A stretch of 64,000 bases of DNA from Erwinia sp. SLM-02 (GTDB lineage: Bacteria > Pseudomonadota > Gammaproteobacteria > Enterobacterales > Enterobacteriaceae), in the NCBI RefSeq assembly GCF_037450285.1, contig NZ_JAQISN010000004.1, forward strand, positions 62,001-126,000. The letters are read 5' to 3'. Both the position numbers and the translations under genes were made by a program. Shown in pieces: positions 62,201 to 64,000 of this stretch (positions are counted from its first letter, which is position 1; each line of letters opens with the position of its first letter). The notes under the pieces are model-generated. The model ran no database searches. It worked only from the letters and a program-made list of their open reading frames with translations, and was not told the origin of the DNA.

Positions 62201-62453
62201 CATTAAAACCTTCTGTATCGGTATTAATCGCTTCCCATTCAGTACCGGTGACAACGTTATTAGTGATGGGAAGGTCGCTGCCGCCAATAAATACCGCGCC
62301 ACCGCCAATATATTGGCCCTGAGCATCCTGGCTTAATGCCGGCTTATCTTTTACGGCGACAGAAGGGGGTGTGCCGGCCGCAAAAGCTGCACCGCTGAGG
62401 CTGACGATGACAGAAACGGCCAACGTGCTCAGCTTGAAACTGGTTTTTTTCAT
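59259..62453 (-). CDS. Type V autotransporter, adhesin-like
   Basis: A 1064-residue type Va secreted protein. From the ATG at 62453 (AAGGAA upstream) it starts with the signal peptide MKKTSFKLSTLAVSVIVSLS and AAFAAG cleavage. The passenger (to about residue 790) is rich in Asn, Ser and Thr and repeats short beta-helix turns such as STLNGNVNL, SSVNYG, NNSVINGD and SSLNLINLN. The C-terminal 270 residues are the translocator barrel: GGVWISYYGG, SYGAQFYLSRRF, GYGLGMKLGYTWEDSGYFAEPYV, ending WQANVGVNYSW, with an aromatic last residue as in most outer-membrane barrels. No serine-protease GDSGS motif is seen, so adhesion or aggregation is more likely than proteolysis. A 9-codon upstream extension is possible but would spoil the signal. 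Confidence 0.9.
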   Translation of the reverse strand: MKKTSFKLSTLAVSVIVSLSGAAFAAGTPPSVAVKDKPALSQDAQGQYIGGGAVFIGGSDLPITNNVVTGTEWEAINTDTEGFNALVNSSGYKDYLNAAVPSLPGDANYILFEDYQRAVHGERQAKSVTAGGYSVPVGVVDGLKMGTENNRYQKTQSVTLYQRDASGAIQYQKKADGTFALDNAGKKIPLTVTKVVTLNQNSDVYIKPVERTGGVFGLQNSAIYSQVQSLNNRVAAVAVDGNLQETATHDRARDLLMVKNTTIDNTLDVDSVAVNASGNPQGEEHIYTKRPTATALSINSSSVNYGVDSKGNHIVADETLTHQVAKTANVVLDNAQITAKNIAAVRADDNYDGSHKNNGSYDRLADKGSTAVAISGSGLFVSVTNSSTLSAGVNNAGSALKMSGHANRVDVNHSTLNGNVNLSHDGYIPTINVTVVRDAKTGDYVANGASVTNPQVMDREHNGTTLNLTNNSVINGDITAGGTTGYTVQLTDVTNADAPVVLTQGAIDSTVSAAAIYNNAVNSVSSTILANAGNAWTPVRVSLDRSTLNGKVGGITNVVRPDGSRVSSWNPDMAVKNGAVWNAAATADGYLAISDVHDMNLSNSSLNLINLNTDSATLGDRGRYEDLSAARVVVHGALTQDKDSKGQYQTSVITVGKAIPEPLLDLGGDYTYGSVQVKGSAKGQYELHIANSGVEPYVKEGYIADRDRVSGVNAHSFVNYLDKGSDATFTGRTELGVYQYDVQDVQNDKVHDEHNVYFKNNGYLSNSAATALSLAASQVNLAAMESDSLNQHMNASRHAHDDGGVWISYYGGKNHNTTAAGAGYSLDTNGVMLGVDNLFDAKNGGSWLAGLAFSSARSDLHVMNSSGDLDSYGAQFYLSRRFENGIFVDTSAQFNHFSNNGDVRSMDGQRSSSDFSTNGYGLGMKLGYTWEDSGYFAEPYVKATGRTFDSMHYTMNNGMLVNGDDYKSMVGEIGTDVGYTFELNQGYIKPYLHFAGLNEFVDSNEMKLNNVKMNNSIDGAAFQIGGGAEVKLMKNVGGYASFNYTTGDNLERPWQANVGVNYSW

Positions 62454-63315
62454 CACTGCAATTCCTTTTATAATAAACAATTAAACAGTTCGCCTCACTG
62501 GCTCCTGTTTTATATCATTAATTTCTAAACATAAAATCTCACGCCAGAAATAAGATAATTATCTCAGCGAAAAACTAAATCCAGAATTGTCTTAGAAGAA
62601 ATAGAATTCCTGCAAATTATCCTCCTTGAAAATTAACTGAATATTATGAATCCTGTTGATTGCAGATAATGACTGTAAAGCAAAAAAAACTCATCAGCAT
62701 GATAAATTAATCTTATTGATTTAATCAAAAAAATAAATGACAAAATTATGGTGATTTAACATATAGGATAAAAAAGGAAGATTGTCAGAGTTTGATACTA
62801 AAAAAACGAATGCCGCGACATTTAATCTTCATACCTAAATTGGCTGTGCCGGGATTTCGTTTTCTTATGAGATTCCATCATTATGGGTGAGAGATCATTG
62901 AAATTTGGTAACGGCAGGGAAATTAAGCGGTTTTAATTACCATTGGAGTATTGTCCTGTTTGGGCATGAAATTAAAAATACCAGAAATTATTCGCTCTCT
63001 GTTTTGAGGTTATTACATTTTTAATTTAGCCGTGACCTACTGCCCGTTTGTACAGGTTGATTGGGGTATTTCAGTCTTTCGAACTGATACTCAAGCACGA
63101 TCGTTATCAAATAAATTCTGTGCATATTATCTCCATTATCGATAATCGCTACGCCTGATGGCAGTGTATATGCCGGCTGAATTTTTTTTTAATCATTATT
63201 GAACGCGCCACGGGTGAGATCTATTTTCCGGATTAATCAGGTGGTGGGTAAACGGTTCTCTGTCGTATAAGCGTCACCTTCCGGCAATAAAAACGTCATT
63301 TCTGCCCGCCAGGAT
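62454..63315. other. AT-rich 860-bp gap upstream of the autotransporter
   Basis: One of the most AT-rich parts of the window, with many A and T runs (for example around 62690-62780 and 63181-63190). It must contain the autotransporter promoter and that of the phosphoesterase. No gene, tRNA or repeat is evident. The composition fits H-NS silencing of acquired DNA. Confidence 0.6.
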
Positions 63316-64000
63316 ATGACTTTAGTTTCTGTTGCCAGGATTTGCTGTCCGATGACCTGTAAAGCGTTACCTCACCCCCTTACTCAGCCGCAGCGGCTGG
63401 CGCTGGGCGAAGCCGGTATCCTGTACCAGCCCCCGGTTTTACGCTCTCCCGCCCCGACCGACACTATTCTGCGCTTTGGTCTGATTGCCGATCCGCAGTA
63501 TGCGGATGCCGATCCCGACCTGGAAAATAACCTCTATTACCGACACGGCCTGCGTAAGCTCTCCTCGGCAATCGACGCCTTGAATGAATTGCCGCTCGAC
63601 TTTGTTGCCACATTGGGCGATCTGGTCGATCGCCACTGGTCCGGCTACAGCGAGCTGCTGCCGCGCTATGACGCGCTGCGCCACCCGCATGCGGCGATCG
63701 TCGGCAATCACGATGCCCAGGTGATTTCCGATCGGCTTGCGGCGCAGACGCCGCCGCTGGGCCTGCCAAAAAGCTATTATCACTTCCGTCTCAGCGGCTA
63801 TCGTTTCCTGGTGATCGACGGTAATGACATCAGCCTCTACTGCAACGAAGGCAACGGCGACGACCTGGAGCAGGCACGCGCGCAGCTGGATGAACTGCTG
63901 GTGCAGCAGCAGCCGCAGGCACAGCGCTGGAACGGCGCGGTGGGCGATAAACAGCTGGCCTGGATTGAGCAGAATCTGCAGCAGGCGCAGGCGCTGGGGG
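63316..64000 (+). CDS. Calcineurin-like metallophosphoesterase (3' end beyond window)
   Basis: The frame is open from an ATG at 63316 to the last base, and runs off the window. The metal-binding motifs of calcineurin-like phosphoesterases follow in order: FGLIADPQYADAD, then ATLGDLVDRHWSG, then AAIVGNHDAQV. The LIADPQYAD start motif, with Gln in place of His, is seen in ADP-ribose/CDP-alcohol diphosphatase-type enzymes, so cleavage of a nucleotide diphosphate is a fair guess. No signal peptide is obvious. A second ATG at 63352 is the alternative start, with AGGA 11 nt upstream. Confidence 0.75.
   Translation, partial: MTLVSVARICCPMTCKALPHPLTQPQRLALGEAGILYQPPVLRSPAPTDTILRFGLIADPQYADADPDLENNLYYRHGLRKLSSAIDALNELPLDFVATLGDLVDRHWSGYSELLPRYDALRHPHAAIVGNHDAQVISDRLAAQTPPLGLPKSYYHFRLSGYRFLVIDGNDISLYCNEGNGDDLEQARAQLDELLVQQQPQAQRWNGAVGDKQLAWIEQNLQQAQALG

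Overview
The window looks like chromosomal DNA of an enterobacterium close to Erwinia (Erwiniaceae). Most genes match Escherichia coli K-12 genes in sequence and local order (mnmE-yidC-yidD-rnpA-rpmH / dnaA-dnaN-recF-gyrB; yidA-yidR-yidQ-ibpA; yhjE-yhjG-kdgK-yhjJ-dctA-yhjK-bcs-dpp-eptB). Three traits point away from Escherichia: a single ibpA with no ibpB, a bcsOQABCDZ cellulose operon instead of the E. coli bcsRQABZC/EFG set, and an alginate lyase between kdgK and yhjJ. No rRNA, tRNA, insertion sequence, prophage or CRISPR array was found.

Layout. 1-1452: tail of an unknown gene and a lone periplasmic solute-binding protein. 1489-5483: leftward ribosome/membrane-insertion block with its own promoter. 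5484-12260: the DnaA-box regulated dnaA-dnaN-recF-gyrB block, with a palindromic element between dnaN and recF and a hexanucleotide microsatellite after gyrB. 12343-15524: yidA-yidR, yidQ and the heat-shock gene ibpA with a sigma-32 promoter and a ROSE thermometer. 15529-18352: avtA and a periplasmic epimerase-like protein. 18393-21857: an Mg2+ transport unit. A MgtA-type P-ATPase is preceded by a leader peptide inside a two-state leader RNA and followed 10 nt later by a 30-residue MgtS-like membrane protein; repeats and a G-rich run lie behind it. 22286-23815: an orphan Tle1-like (DUF2235) lipase effector. 24228-35496: yhjE, yhjG, kdgK with a KdgR-type operator, alginate lyase, yhjJ, dctA and the c-di-GMP phosphodiesterase hmsP. 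35672-47691: the cellulose synthase operon. 48078-53878: the dipeptide ABC transporter dppABCDF. 53881-55243: non-coding DNA with a 204-bp inverted-repeat element and 139-bp tandem repeats. 55244-58524: eptB, a MESH1-like hydrolase and an unrecognised six-helix membrane protein. 58642-63315: an A+T-rich islet with an autotransporter and a CaiF/GrlA-type regulator. 63316-64000: a truncated metallophosphoesterase.

How the parts work together. BcsA, BcsB, BcsC, BcsD and BcsZ make, export and trim cellulose; BcsQ and BcsO are cytoplasmic accessories, and the neighbouring HmsP would lower the c-di-GMP that activates the BcsA PilZ domain. KdgK takes up 2-keto-3-deoxygluconate released from pectin or alginate, which gives the adjacent alginate lyase a plausible partner. 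The best candidate for something under-described is the mgtL-mgtA-mgtS unit: the sequence shows a leader peptide starting with a Glu-Pro-Pro cluster, two competing RNA pairings of which one hides the mgtA ribosome-binding site, and a small membrane partner encoded in the same transcript.
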